From SZUA-287 sp036397975 (lineage in GTDB: Bacteria; Bacteroidota; Ignavibacteria; UBA10030; UBA6906): a stretch of 38,001 nt of DNA. How positions within the stretch are numbered: the stretch's first letter is position 1; each line of letters starts with the position of its first letter. Location of the stretch: positions 1 to 38,001 of the forward strand of contig DASWHW010000019.1 in the NCBI GenBank assembly GCA_036397975.1, given 5' to 3'. Below the pieces are notes generated by a model. It did no database searches. It had not been told where the DNA came from and worked only from the letters and a program-made list of their open reading frames with translations. A program made the position numbers and the translations under genes. Shown one piece after another: positions 24,959 through 32,575 of the stretch.

Positions 24959-26290
24959 TTATTCGAAAAGCCCGCGTTCATCGATAAGGCGTTTGATTTC
25001 CTTTGCGTCAACCGGGGTTAAGCCGGTAAGTACTTCAGCCCCATTTGCCGTAATAACGATGGTATCTTCAAGGCGGAGGTGAATCTTTTTCTCCTTGTCT
25101 TCGATAATTGGTTCCACGTTGAAGACCACTCCGGGAACAAAGGCCTCACCGCGCGGACCAACATCGTGGACAGCCATTCCTACATGGTGCCCAACATAGT
25201 CAAACCAGAATTTTCCAAAACCGTGTTTCTCATACGCCGCTTTGCCGACTGCCTGCATCTCCGCGTATGTGACTCCTGGCTTCATCATCGCAATGATATT
25301 TGCACGTGCCTCCTTGATGCATTCATACATCTTCGACTGGTACTCGTCAAATGTGCCATTCACCGGCCATGTGCGGGTGATATCCGTAACGTAGTAGGCC
25401 AGATCCGGCGCATAATCAAGCAGGACAACATCACCCGACTTGAGCGGGTGATTGTTCGCATTGTAGTGCCACGTCAGTCCACGCTCACCGGATGCGGCAA
25501 TTGGAAGAAAAGCGGGGTTCTGCTGACCGTTGTATTGATAGTAGAAATCACACGCGGCGGCAAGTTGATACTCATAAACGCCGGGCTTTGTGATCTTCAT
25601 TGCTTCGTTGAATCCGAGAGCGCCGATGCGACCGCACTCGCTCAGGACAGCAATTTCTTTTTCATCCTTTACCCAGCGCATTCTGTGGATGATCGGAGAA
25701 ATATCCTTCACGGAAATTTCCGGGAAACGCTGCTTGATCAGGTTGGCGAAGTTTGTCTCCTTCGGTACCCTTCCATCCCAAGGATCGTCGATCCGCTCCA
25801 TCCGCGTTTGATAACCACGGTCCGGGCTCATCCCTGCCGTCTCTTCCGGCGCAAGGTAGAGATACACTGTTGGTGCATCGACTAACGTCCGGCCGAGGGA
25901 TTGGGTCAATTGGTCCCGTGAAAGCACACGGTCAACTTTGTACAACGCCGCTGCCTCTTTCCCCGGCTTGAAGCGGGCTTCTTCTTTGATATCGTTTGGA
26001 ATATCCTCTGGAACTAATAAAGTTGATGAGCGCCTTTTGCCATTGATAATCAACACCGCGTCCGGTACCTCCACACCAGTCAGATAATAAAATGTGTTAT
26101 CCTGCCGGAACTTGACGTACGCTTCCGGCATTTCCGCTCCAAGAAAAACGGCAATATCATCTCCGATTTTTTCCATGACGGCTGATCGACGCTTTGCAAA
26201 ATCATCGGGAGTGAAATATTTCCACATGTCCTGTGGCAGAGCAGTAGAAAATCCGAACGACAACAGGACACTCATGATCAGTTGTTTCAT
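24959..26290 (-). CDS. Secreted Xaa-Pro aminopeptidase (M24B)
   Basis: This 443-aa protein has a signal peptide (MKQLIMSVLLSFGFSTALPQ), an N-terminal AMP_N domain (DDFAKRRSAVMEKIG...FYYLTGVEVPDAVLII) and a C-terminal pita-bread metallopeptidase domain. The dinuclear metal ligands are visible: Asp in VVLLDYAPD, Asp in YVTDITRTWPVNG, His in YVGHHVGMAVHD, Glu in VFNVEPIIED and Glu in LRLEDTIVIT. It removes an N-terminal residue preceding proline, here outside the cytoplasm. ATG 26290 has GGAGA about 4 nt upstream; the frame extends to 26335 but overlaps the previous gene without RBS. It follows the M1 aminopeptidase by 34 bp, forming a peptide-degradation pair. Confidence 0.93.
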   Translation of the reverse strand: MKQLIMSVLLSFGFSTALPQDMWKYFTPDDFAKRRSAVMEKIGDDIAVFLGAEMPEAYVKFRQDNTFYYLTGVEVPDAVLIINGKRRSSTLLVPEDIPNDIKEEARFKPGKEAAALYKVDRVLSRDQLTQSLGRTLVDAPTVYLYLAPEETAGMSPDRGYQTRMERIDDPWDGRVPKETNFANLIKQRFPEISVKDISPIIHRMRWVKDEKEIAVLSECGRIGALGFNEAMKITKPGVYEYQLAAACDFYYQYNGQQNPAFLPIAASGERGLTWHYNANNHPLKSGDVVLLDYAPDLAYYVTDITRTWPVNGTFDEYQSKMYECIKEARANIIAMMKPGVTYAEMQAVGKAAYEKHGFGKFWFDYVGHHVGMAVHDVGPRGEAFVPGVVFNVEPIIEDKEKKIHLRLEDTIVITANGAEVLTGLTPVDAKEIKRLIDERGLFE

Positions 26291-26324
26291 ATAATCTCCG
26301 AAGAATGACTTGGGTTTAACGAAG

Positions 26325-28814
26325 TTACTGTGCATTCATAATACGTTCGAGGCTCTCGGCCGATTTTTTTGCTGCAGCCGTCATATCGGCGTCAAAATCG
26401 GCTTCCATAATTGTCTTCAGGATGCTCATATATTCCATTGCACCAACAGTTCCAAGAAGTTCGATTGCTTTGAGTTGAAGAACCCGTGGACCTGATTCGG
26501 CAAGAGAGGCCAACGCCTTGTGCAATTGAAGGTCATCTGGTGCACAGACTGCCCACGCTGAAAGCGCCGCCTCCCTCACCGATTGGTTGTACGATGGTTC
26601 AACAAACTTCTTCAGGAGAGGAACATGACCTGCAGCCTTCAACTCCTCAATCGCAGTCAAGCAGGCTATGGCAATTCCGTTGTACCAGGATTTCCGGGTT
26701 AATTGACTTTTCAGGAAATCTGCGTCCATCGGATACTTCCTCTTTGCAAGCACAACGATTGCTGTGGCCACGACATCCGAACTTGGATCTGTTCTCACTA
26801 CGTCCAGAAGCATTTGTTCCGCTCCTTTCGTCCCCGGTCTCTCCAAACCCAAAACCGCTGCTTTTCGCACTCGATAGTCATTGAACTTCAGTACCTTTGC
26901 AATCAACGCTTCGGCCGCAGGACTCCGAACGGTTCCGAGAAGTTCCGCTGCTTCTGCAGCGTCTGCCCAGAAATGCGGTTGAGCGAGACTCTCCTCAAGT
27001 GTCTTGAGTGTCACCGCCGAACCCGGATACCGGATCGCAATCTGCCGAAGAGCCCGCAATCTTCCCGGAAGAGAATCATGGATTGCCTGATACTGGAGCT
27101 CGTTGACATCCTTCTCGAACCTGATATCGGCAACAAGATTGCCGGCTCCATCAAAGCTTACCATCAGTGGCCGTTCGTTTGCGGGGAGCAGAAAGTGTTC
27201 CTCTTCTCTACGCACCTGTATTTTCTTGGTGTAACCTTTTGTTGAAGTTACGATCGTAACGGTTGCCGGCAGACTAAAAAGACCTTGTCCAGTCACAAGG
27301 GGCTGGACTTGCTTCACCGTTAGATCGATAAGCTTCTGCGCAGGTAGATAGTTGTACGATACTTCGAGGACGGGATGACCACCACCGGTCACCCATTGAT
27401 CGAAGAACCAGTCAAGGTTTTTCCCCGTTGATTCCTCCAGAGCAATCTTCAGGTCATTGCTCCCCACGTTGGAAAACTCATGCTTGTGCAGGTAGTAACT
27501 GAGGCCACTGAAGAACGCTTCATCTCCTAGCACAGAACGCAGCATATGAAGAACAATCGCACCCTTGAGGTATGTGGTTTCCTCATTGTAGATGACATCC
27601 GGATTATCGAAGTAGTGATATTCCTGCGACCGGATAACGTGCTTAACCTTCACATAATCAAGGTAATGCCTTAACGCAAGCTGAACGTCAAATTGAAGCT
27701 GCTGCACTCCCACAGATTCCTCGTCCCAGAGCATCATCAAATAACTGGCAAAACTCTCGTTAAGCCAAATCTCGCTCAGATTCCGGCAGGTAAGATTGTC
27801 GCCGAACCAGTGATGAGCAAGTTCGTGAGAAATCGTTGCTTCGGCTGTCCACGGAGTGCTGTACTCTGTAAACCTTGGCGGGCCGAAATCGAGCGGTGCA
27901 CCGCTCTCTCTGAGAACGCAATCGCGATGACCGGTGATGCCTGTATGTTCCATTGCCCCAATCGCATAATCAGGAATCGCCACCTGATCGTATTTGACCC
28001 ACGGATAGCGGTACGAAAATCTTTGGGAAAAGAACTCCACCATTTTCGTGGTCGTACTGAACACTGATGCCCCCTCCCCTAGCCTGCCACGAGGAACCCA
28101 ATAACTCAAAGGAATAGAGCCAAACGCCGGCTGTAACTTTCCTTCCTCAAAATCGCCAACATAGAGTGCTATCAAATAGTTTGAATGCGGAAGATCTTGC
28201 CGCCAGTGGTAGCGCACCTGCCCGTTCGACAGTTTCGTTTCGTCGAGTAGGGCACCGTTCGAGAGAACTTTGTTTGGTGTCGCCACCGTGATGACCATTT
28301 CTGTCGTGAATTTGTCGTTCACATCATTGTAGATCGGAAGCCAGTTCGCATGCAGTCCACCTTCTCCATACGTGTATGCAAGCCACTCTCCTGGATGACG
28401 TTGGTCGTTGGCAAAGTACATCCCCGCTCGCGGCGTGCACTCATACCGAACGGTGAGCATGAGCGTATCACCGGGTCCTAGCTTCACCGGCATAGCAATA
28501 TTCAGTAATCTCTTGCCAGACCGGAATCCCAATGGAGTACCACGTCGAGCATCGCGAACCGCGCGAATGTTCAGATGCCATGCGTCAAGCGATACTGTAT
28601 CGATCATACCGAGCGGAATCAGCGTGATAGTTGCTTCTCCATCCACCCGCTTCGCTGGCAAATCTATGTTGAGGTCAGCTTTGTAATGAAGAATATCGAA
28701 CGAACGCTCTCGGTCAGCGTGGTATGCGCCAGTCGGCAACTTCTGAGCAGAGACTTGCAACAATCCCATTAGAGACAGGAAGAAGACAATTGCGATCAGC
28801 CGCGATGGTTTCAT
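26325..28814 (-). CDS. Secreted M1 family metallo-aminopeptidase with C-terminal HEAT-like repeats
   Basis: This 829-aa protein has a signal peptide (residues 1-23), an N-terminal beta-saddle and an M1 catalytic domain. The zinc site is H330-E331-x2-H334 (ISHELAHHWFG) and E353 (IWLNESFASY). The exopeptidase motif is GAMEH (286-290) instead of the usual GAMEN. Residues from about 600 onward form helical HEAT-like repeats (AAEAAELLGTV, VLGLERPGTKGAEQMLLDVV). It should release N-terminal residues from peptides in the periplasm or outside the cell. AGGAAA lies about 8 nt before ATG 28814. It sits in a tight minus-strand string with the 85-aa gene upstream and the Xaa-Pro peptidase downstream. Confidence 0.93.
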   Translation of the reverse strand: MKPSRLIAIVFFLSLMGLLQVSAQKLPTGAYHADRERSFDILHYKADLNIDLPAKRVDGEATITLIPLGMIDTVSLDAWHLNIRAVRDARRGTPLGFRSGKRLLNIAMPVKLGPGDTLMLTVRYECTPRAGMYFANDQRHPGEWLAYTYGEGGLHANWLPIYNDVNDKFTTEMVITVATPNKVLSNGALLDETKLSNGQVRYHWRQDLPHSNYLIALYVGDFEEGKLQPAFGSIPLSYWVPRGRLGEGASVFSTTTKMVEFFSQRFSYRYPWVKYDQVAIPDYAIGAMEHTGITGHRDCVLRESGAPLDFGPPRFTEYSTPWTAEATISHELAHHWFGDNLTCRNLSEIWLNESFASYLMMLWDEESVGVQQLQFDVQLALRHYLDYVKVKHVIRSQEYHYFDNPDVIYNEETTYLKGAIVLHMLRSVLGDEAFFSGLSYYLHKHEFSNVGSNDLKIALEESTGKNLDWFFDQWVTGGGHPVLEVSYNYLPAQKLIDLTVKQVQPLVTGQGLFSLPATVTIVTSTKGYTKKIQVRREEEHFLLPANERPLMVSFDGAGNLVADIRFEKDVNELQYQAIHDSLPGRLRALRQIAIRYPGSAVTLKTLEESLAQPHFWADAAEAAELLGTVRSPAAEALIAKVLKFNDYRVRKAAVLGLERPGTKGAEQMLLDVVRTDPSSDVVATAIVVLAKRKYPMDADFLKSQLTRKSWYNGIAIACLTAIEELKAAGHVPLLKKFVEPSYNQSVREAALSAWAVCAPDDLQLHKALASLAESGPRVLQLKAIELLGTVGAMEYMSILKTIMEADFDADMTAAAKKSAESLERIMNAQ

Positions 28815-28829
28815 TTTTGTTTTTTCCTA

Positions 28830-29087
28830 TTAGATATGGTGCATTTTTTCGACGTCCGCTTGCGAAAATTTCGCCAGCTTGATCGCTTTCGCACTTGCTC
28901 TTTGTCCTGTCGGGACAACCATAAGGGCCTCCTTTGCATTTTCCGCCTCAAGAATAACCCAGCCCGTGTGATCGCCATCCATGCACCCCCACTCGAAATG
29001 GGTGAGGTAGCCAGCTGCAAGCACCTGTTTGAGTGCGTTCTTGCAGTCCTCATCGGTATGAGGAGAAACAACCAGATATCTATCCAT
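28830..29087 (-). CDS. Conserved hypothetical 85-aa protein
   Basis: This small soluble protein (MDRYLVVSPHTDEDCKNALKQVL...HFEWGCMDGDHTGWVILEAENAKEAL) has an alpha/beta pattern like a ferredoxin-fold dimeric barrel. The WGCMDGDHTGW centre, with Cys, Asp and His close together, looks like a conserved site. I recognise the general type but no function. AGAGGT lies 6 nt before ATG 29087. It ends 15 bp before the M1 peptidase start, so it is probably cotranscribed with it. Confidence 0.75.
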   Translation of the reverse strand: MDRYLVVSPHTDEDCKNALKQVLAAGYLTHFEWGCMDGDHTGWVILEAENAKEALMVVPTGQRASAKAIKLAKFSQADVEKMHHI

Positions 29088-29149
29088 ACAATACCTCTGT
29101 TAGTTTATGTAATAGTTCTGACAGGTTTCGTTCGATACCGTCTCTTATG

Positions 29150-29539
29150 TCACGTGTTTTCCCAAAAAAAAGCTACTGCACCGATGAGCTTTGGTCGCGC
29201 ATCCATAATTGGGAATGCTGAAACAGCTATGGATCGCCGAACATTATCAATCCCTTGTATCCACAATGTCCCGTGTGCCGGACGATTCTCGTTGAGCGCT
29301 ACGATCAGAGGTAGCGTTTCCGGCATCAGTGGCGTTCCAGCCTCATCTGTCGGCAAGAAGAGTCTGGCCCATGTGCTTGCAGGCATTGAGCCAGTCTCAT
29401 CGAACTTGCGTCCAAGAACTTCCTCCGCTGCGTGATTATAGTACAGCATGGTTCCGTCGCGATCGATGACGAATACGGGTGTCGTGAGGGTTGCTCCGAA
29501 TTTCTGAGCAAGAATGAGAGGTGTATCATTCTCTGCCAT
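29150..29539 (-). CDS. Single-domain PAS protein
   Basis: This 129-aa protein is essentially one PAS domain (FGATLTTPVFVIDRDGTMLYYNHAAEEVLGRKFDE ... AVSAFPIMD, then AVAFFWE) with no output domain. Stand-alone PAS proteins of this size usually act as ligand or protein interaction partners of kinases. A near-perfect AGGAGGT lies about 4 nt before the ATG. It begins 53 bp after the stop of kinase-propeller 1, so the pair may be cotranscribed and functionally linked (inference). Confidence 0.82.
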   Translation of the reverse strand: MAENDTPLILAQKFGATLTTPVFVIDRDGTMLYYNHAAEEVLGRKFDETGSMPASTWARLFLPTDEAGTPLMPETLPLIVALNENRPAHGTLWIQGIDNVRRSIAVSAFPIMDARPKLIGAVAFFWENT

Positions 29540-29592
29540 AGGTACCTCCTGTTGTTAACATTCTCCAGGATGTATCTTGGTTCCTCGAGTTA

Positions 29593-32277
29593 TTACCGTT
29601 GCTCGAGTAATCCCTTCCAGTTGACGACGAGAGAGAGATGCGGAAACTTCTGCATTTCGAGTGATCGACAAATGACAAATGTCTTTCCGTCCGGAGAGAG
29701 ATCATAGGAAGACGTAAAGGCGGGCATCGGAAACAAAGGCTTGATGCTGACCACTTCGCCCTTTTCCCCTGCAAACTGGAGGCTCACGACAACCATTTGG
29801 TTCTTGTCATTTACATAAAACAGTTCATTCGACTCACGACCCCACACAGGGCCGACACCACCTCCTGACGAAATCCTCCAGGGATCCGACTCGGGAGCAG
29901 AAACTCGTTTCAGATAGACTTCCACGCCTCCGCTTTCGTCGGACATATACGCAACCCATTTGCTGTTCGGTGAAATCCGGCCGAAGCCTTCATCAAACTT
30001 TGTCTTTTGAAAAGGAATCGGCTTTGCTTCTTTCTCGTTCCCTCGAACAATCCACAGATCTGCATTGGTTAGTCCTCTGTTCGGTGATGTCTGCACGAGG
30101 ATCGCTTTTCCGTCGCGAGAGATGTCGTAGACCAGAGTGAATCCTGACAATGAAAGAAATAGGGTTCCATCACCGCCATGCCCAATCGATTGAACATACG
30201 CATCATGGCCAGACAAGAAATACACATTACTGCCATCTGCAGACCAGACCGGAAAGAAATCTCCTTCAGCCCGGGTTGTTAAGCGTCGACGCCCTCCCGT
30301 TTGCAGATCATAAATCCATATGTTGCTCCTTCGTGAACGGATGTCGTACAGGTACAACGCCAGCTGTTTCCCATCTCTGGAGAACCGGGGCATATTCTGT
30401 TCGTTTCTGTCGTCCAGGATCCGAACGACTCCCCCTGTCCGGTCGAGGAATAGTGGACGTGCTCCTGCAAGCGCTTCACCCGTCTGGTACAACAACGTTC
30501 CCGTATTGGATACAGTGAACACCGCCATGTTGTATGAAAGATCGCTGAGTACACCGTCTTGTAGTTTGAGAGGGTCACCGGAGAGAGATAGAGCGTCTGG
30601 ATCGAATCGTTGGGCGAGGAGATTGGAACCACGGGCAAAGAGGAGATATCCGTCGGCATAGGCAGGGTTAAAGGATGACTGCACCAGAATCTTCTTCTCC
30701 CCTCCATCGAGTGAAGCAACAAAGATCGCATCACCTTCCGCTTCACCGGTTTCCGAGGCAGTACGAACAAGAAACAAGAAATGCTTTCCGTCTGGTAAGA
30801 AAAAGGGCCAGCGATGTGAGCCTTCTTCTCTTGTTGAATCTAATACAGTGACCGGTTCCGGCTTCCCCTTCCCGTCTGCCGAAACACGAAAGAGACCGGA
30901 CTGGTAATCGGCCGCGTACACTATCGTTCCGTTCACATTCCAAGTAGCTCCGCGAGCGTTTGGAACAGCCGTGATTGTTGTTGGCGACCCGCCGACAAGA
31001 TCTACTCTCTTCATTTTCCCCGCATCAAAGAAGCCGAGTGTTTTTCCGTCGGGTGACCAAAATGGCTCGAAACCATTTTCAGTCCCTGTCAAAGCACGGG
31101 GCTCCTTTTCGCTCATTGATCGAGCGTAAATCTTGCTGGTGCCATCAGGAGTTACGCCGGTAAAGGCAATTGTTTCCCCGTTGGGTGAAATGACAGGTGG
31201 ACCAAGAAGGGCTCCGAAAGAATGAATGTAGATGCTCTCCGGCACTTCAATCGATGAAACGATCGGGATGTGCGATGAAATTGGCGATGACGACCGATTG
31301 ACAAGAAAGAAGACGAGAGCGGCCAGAGCCACGCCTGCCAAGCCCCAGGCTATTTTTTCCTGCAACCGTATCGTGCGGACCGGGGATGGAGATTGTGCTT
31401 GTGCAATTCCGGATTGGACAGGTGCTGCCGCTTGTGAAACAGAATAAGCGCGGCTCATTTTCTGCCGCCCGGATTCACGACGAAATCGCTTCAGATCAAT
31501 CGACACCTGCTTGACGGACTGTGTCCGTTCATTCGCATCTTTTTCCAGGCACTCAAGAATGATCGAATCCAGCAAGGGGTCCACGTCCGGTTTCACGGAA
31601 GACATGGGAGGTGCTTCGACATTAACGATCTCATACATGACGGCGGTTTCATGGACTCCTTTGAATGGAAGTTGCCCGGTAATCAGTTCAAACAGGAGAA
31701 TTCCAAGAGAGAAAATATCAGATCGATGATCCGCTTCGAGTCCCTGGACTTGTTCGGGTGACATATAGAACGCGGTCCCGACCGTACTGCCTTCTTTGGT
31801 AAGCCGCGAGACACCCCGCAACTTTGCAAGTCCAAAGTCCATAATCTGCGCAATGCCGTCCTTGCGAACCATGATATTCTCTGGCTTGATATCCCGGTGG
31901 ACGATTCCCTTGTCATGAGCTGCAGCCAGACCGTCCGCGATCTGAATCCCAATCTCGATCGCCTGTTTGAATGTCATTGTCCCCTTTCGCTCACCCAGTG
32001 TCTGACCGTCTACATATTCCATAACGATGAAGAGTTGTTTCTCATGTTCCTGGATATCGTGGATCGTGCAGATGTTTGGATGATTGATGGACGAGGCCGC
32101 CTTGGCTTCCTGGACAAATCGCGCTTTATCTTGCTCCGAGGCATTCATGTGTGGTGGAAGAAACTTGAGCGCAACCATCCTGTCAAGCTTTGTGTCCTGG
32201 GCTTTGTAGACAACGCCCATCCCGCCCCGCCCAACCTCTTCAAGAATTCGATATTGAGATATCGTCTTACCAACCAT
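29593..32277 (-). CDS. Ser/Thr protein kinase with TolB/WD40-like propeller, paralogue 1
   Basis: This 894-aa protein has an N-terminal PknB-type kinase domain (about 10-275): the Gly loop GRGGMGVVYKA, K38 in VALKF, catalytic IVHRDIKPEN (D129), metal-binding DFG (D147) and YMSPEQVQG. A basic and Gln/Ser/Pro-rich linker leads to a membrane helix at about 309-327 (AWGLAGVALAALVFFLV). The rest is a periplasmic six- to eight-bladed propeller with PD40-type repeats (FWSPDGKTLGFF, RWPFFLPDGKHFLFL, VWSADGSNVYFLSG, ISPNSKWVAYMSDESGGVEVY). All catalytic residues are intact. ATG 32277 has GGAGG 8 nt upstream; TTG 32292 is in frame. It is the most divergent of the three, and its start lies inside a truncated kinase relic. 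Confidence 0.93.
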   Translation of the reverse strand: MVGKTISQYRILEEVGRGGMGVVYKAQDTKLDRMVALKFLPPHMNASEQDKARFVQEAKAASSINHPNICTIHDIQEHEKQLFIVMEYVDGQTLGERKGTMTFKQAIEIGIQIADGLAAAHDKGIVHRDIKPENIMVRKDGIAQIMDFGLAKLRGVSRLTKEGSTVGTAFYMSPEQVQGLEADHRSDIFSLGILLFELITGQLPFKGVHETAVMYEIVNVEAPPMSSVKPDVDPLLDSIILECLEKDANERTQSVKQVSIDLKRFRRESGRQKMSRAYSVSQAAAPVQSGIAQAQSPSPVRTIRLQEKIAWGLAGVALAALVFFLVNRSSSPISSHIPIVSSIEVPESIYIHSFGALLGPPVISPNGETIAFTGVTPDGTSKIYARSMSEKEPRALTGTENGFEPFWSPDGKTLGFFDAGKMKRVDLVGGSPTTITAVPNARGATWNVNGTIVYAADYQSGLFRVSADGKGKPEPVTVLDSTREEGSHRWPFFLPDGKHFLFLVRTASETGEAEGDAIFVASLDGGEKKILVQSSFNPAYADGYLLFARGSNLLAQRFDPDALSLSGDPLKLQDGVLSDLSYNMAVFTVSNTGTLLYQTGEALAGARPLFLDRTGGVVRILDDRNEQNMPRFSRDGKQLALYLYDIRSRRSNIWIYDLQTGGRRRLTTRAEGDFFPVWSADGSNVYFLSGHDAYVQSIGHGGDGTLFLSLSGFTLVYDISRDGKAILVQTSPNRGLTNADLWIVRGNEKEAKPIPFQKTKFDEGFGRISPNSKWVAYMSDESGGVEVYLKRVSAPESDPWRISSGGGVGPVWGRESNELFYVNDKNQMVVVSLQFAGEKGEVVSIKPLFPMPAFTSSYDLSPDGKTFVICRSLEMQKFPHLSLVVNWKGLLEQR

Positions 32278-32371
32278 GGTATAATCCTCCAATCATAGTC
32301 AGGAGGTCGTTCGGGCGGGCTTCGCCCAACTTATCCAGTATCTTGTAGTGTGAAATCGTCTGACCTATCAT
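32267..32371 (-). pseudogene. Truncated kinase 5' end, stub 2 (34 codons)
   Basis: From ATG 32371 the frame reads MIGQTISHYKILDKLGEA, the start of a kinase-propeller gene, then breaks just before the glycine-rich loop and runs on to TAA at 32267-32269. It keeps a good RBS (AAGGA, 5 nt upstream). Its ATG shares the ATGA of the stub 1 stop, and its 3' end overlaps the start of intact kinase 1 in another frame. It is either a deletion relic or a short leader ORF coupled to kinase 1. Confidence 0.72.
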
Positions 32372-32391
32372 ACAAATCCTTTCGTGCAGCT

Positions 32392-32445
32392 CCCGCCAAC
32401 AGAAGGCGGCCTGCCCGTCTCTGAGAATTCACTGAGGCAGGCGGG
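32392..32445. repeat. Nested GC-rich palindrome inside stub 1
   Basis: An outer CCCGCC / GGCGGG and an inner GCCTGCC / GGCAGGC pair enclose a core with CTCTGAGAATTCACTGAG. Alternative pairing of CCCGCC with the adjacent GGCGG at 32405 is also possible. It looks REP-like, or like a piece of a small non-autonomous element. Confidence 0.55.
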
Positions 32446-32447
32446 GA

Positions 32448-32498
32448 TCCTCAAAATGGCAATCACTCGTTCAGAAGCACTCGTGAGCCATTTTGGGA
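32448..32498. repeat. Near-perfect inverted repeat TCCTCAAAATGGC/GCCATTTTGGGA inside stub 1
   Basis: Arms of 12-13 bp enclose 26 nt that include the direct repeat CACTCGT twice. It lies immediately next to the first palindrome and ends exactly at the breakpoint where stub 1 leaves kinase homology, as expected for an inserted element or recombination scar. Confidence 0.6.
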
Positions 32499-32575
32499 CT
32501 TCGCCCAGTTTCTCCAATATCTTATAGTGTGATATTGTTCGACCGATCATGTCTGTCCAAATGCTTTTTGTGTAG

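Larger units (their letters stand above)
32368..32550 (-). pseudogene. Truncated kinase 5' end, stub 1 (60 codons)
   Basis: From ATG 32550 the frame reads MIGRTISHYKILEKLGEV, matching the N-termini of kinases 2 and 3. It diverges at the same base as stub 2 (after GGCGAAG, codon 17/18). The remaining 43 codons come from a palindromic element and show no kinase similarity. Its TGA overlaps the ATG of stub 2. It starts 25 bp after the stop of kinase 2. Confidence 0.72.

Noticed and set aside
25079..25885. 268-codon plus-strand frame inside the Xaa-Pro aminopeptidase
   Set aside because: The opposite strand carries all M24B metal ligands; the plus frame shows no family features and no RBS.
32267..32575. 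Treating stub 1 and stub 2 as functional protein genes
   Set aside because: They retain only a kinase start without the ATP-binding loop; the rest of each frame is element or overlap sequence. They are listed as pseudogenes, with a leader-ORF role left open.
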